Shown: one piece after another, positions 61,607 to 61,964 of the stretch
Layout of the letters: every line of letters starts with the position of its first letter
How positions within the stretch are numbered: the stretch's first letter is position 1
Assembly: GCA_038243395.1 (NCBI GenBank)
Contig: JBBSRC010000012.1
Coordinates: 1-61,964 of the forward strand
Reading direction: 5' to 3'
Length of the DNA: 61,964 bases
Source of the DNA: Gelidibacter sp038243395
GTDB taxonomy: Bacteria > Bacteroidota > Bacteroidia > Flavobacteriales > Flavobacteriaceae
Program-made: the position numbers and the translations under genes
The notes under the pieces: model-generated
What the model saw: only the letters and a program-made list of their open reading frames with translations
Databases searched by the model: none
Told to the model about the DNA's origin: nothing

Positions 61607-61727
61607 GAATGTCGTCACGCCTCAAAGCGTGATCACCCGCTCAAAAGTGAAATGTCGTCACGCTTCCATGTGTCGTCCCTCACTTACGAGTAGCAGTCAC
61701 GTACAAAAACGTGATTACCCGCTCAAA
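61607..61727 (+). repeat. Two tRNA-Gly-tail-like hairpin units
   Basis: Each unit ends ACCCGCTCAAA, as the tRNA-Gly 3' end does (CTCCCGCTCAAA). Unit 1 (61607-61645) begins GAATGTCGTCACGC like the tRNA (GAATGTCG) and has stem CACGC/GCGTG. Unit 2 (61692-61727) has stem TCACGT/ACGTGA. The stem sequence changed in a compensatory way between units. A broken third start lies at 61647-61667. Confidence 0.6.
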
Positions 61728-61839
61728 GAATAGGTTTTAACCATTAATAAATGTGATGGTCTATTCTCAGTATGTTTCAAGTTTCTTGTTACAGCTTTTT
61801 GAACTTGAAATCAGGAACCTGAAACCACCAAACTCAAAC

Positions 61840-61911
61840 GCCGGTGTAGCTCAGGGGTAGAGCGTTTCCTTGGTAAGGAAGAGGTCACGAGTTCAATTCT
61901 CGTCATTGGCT
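61840..61911 (+). tRNA. tRNA-Thr (anticodon GGT)
   Basis: The 72-nt tRNA has acceptor GCCGGTG / CATTGGC, an anticodon stem TTTCC/GGAAG with loop TTGGTAA carrying GGT, and a T loop GTTCAATTC. It is the last of the block. The remaining 53 nt to the window edge are consistent with a leader of a following gene, probably tuf. Confidence 0.93.
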
Positions 61912-61964
61912 CTTTTCAAATAAGCAAAATTAAATTTTTGAACACTAATATAAATTAAGATTAA

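Overview
The window is a chromosomal segment of a low-GC member of the Bacteroidota, almost certainly family Flavobacteriaceae. It carries the gliding/type IX secretion set gldKLMN, the exosortase pair XrtF plus its partner, a TonB receptor with a carboxypeptidase-like N-terminal domain, and promoters of the Bacteroidota type (TTTG about 17-23 nt before TAnnTTTG). No species can be named from the sequence alone.

Layout. (1) About 1-10.1 kb is an accessory, decaying region. Small genes (a hypothetical membrane protein, a ruined ParDE toxin-antitoxin pair, a secreted protein broken by a stop codon, a conserved hypothetical, an IS fragment, a TlpA-like lipoprotein, and a ParB-like protein coupled to a D12-class adenine methyltransferase) are separated by copies of a roughly 130-145 bp imperfect palindrome. 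Its outer ends read GCCAAC/GTTGGC and its inner arms read GTATAAGC..TAGCGG. A group II intron fragment sits inside one copy. This repeat-bounded array is the strongest candidate for an undescribed system. (2) 10.5-12.7 kb holds a DEAD-box helicase gene cut by one in-frame TAA, a small conserved gene and a block of degenerate repeats. (3) 12.7-19.9 kb is the cell-shape operon purH-mreB-mreC-mreD-mrdA(PBP2)-rodA on the minus strand. (4) 20.1-22.9 kb holds two tandem, very similar MacB-type permease genes without an ATPase. (5) 23.2-28.4 kb holds free-methionine-sulfoxide reductase, XrtF with its partner, and a probable copper-handling cluster. (6) 28.7-36.7 kb, on the minus strand, holds ChaN, groESL, secG, a TPR protein, lptE, a sigma-54 activator and miaB. 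(7) 36.8-46.4 kb holds a membrane protein, topA, an arginase-fold protein that seems to have lost its metal ligands, and gldKLMN. (8) 46.7-58.8 kb holds an FAD oxidoreductase, DUF983, an ABC-F ATPase, a CPXCG protein, DUF2851, PspC, two small pseudogenes, an unusual AGCS symporter fusion, an HHH protein, an acyl-CoA dehydrogenase whose 3' end is triplicated in decayed form, and a carboxypeptidase-regulatory-like protein. (9) 59.2-61.9 kb holds rpsU, xerC, hpf and tRNA-Thr(TGT), -Tyr(GTA), -Gly(TCC), -Thr(GGT). The tRNA order matches the block that precedes tufB in E. coli, so tuf probably follows just outside the window.

How it works together. Most of the window is housekeeping: envelope growth (Mre/PBP2/RodA, LptE, SecG), protein folding (GroESL), translation (ABC-F, S21, HPF, MiaB, tRNAs) and surface motility/secretion (Gld). 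The left 10 kb has the character of gene-cassette turnover. Several genes there and elsewhere are newly or long dead, four of them by a single visible in-frame TAA or by a TAA plus other damage.
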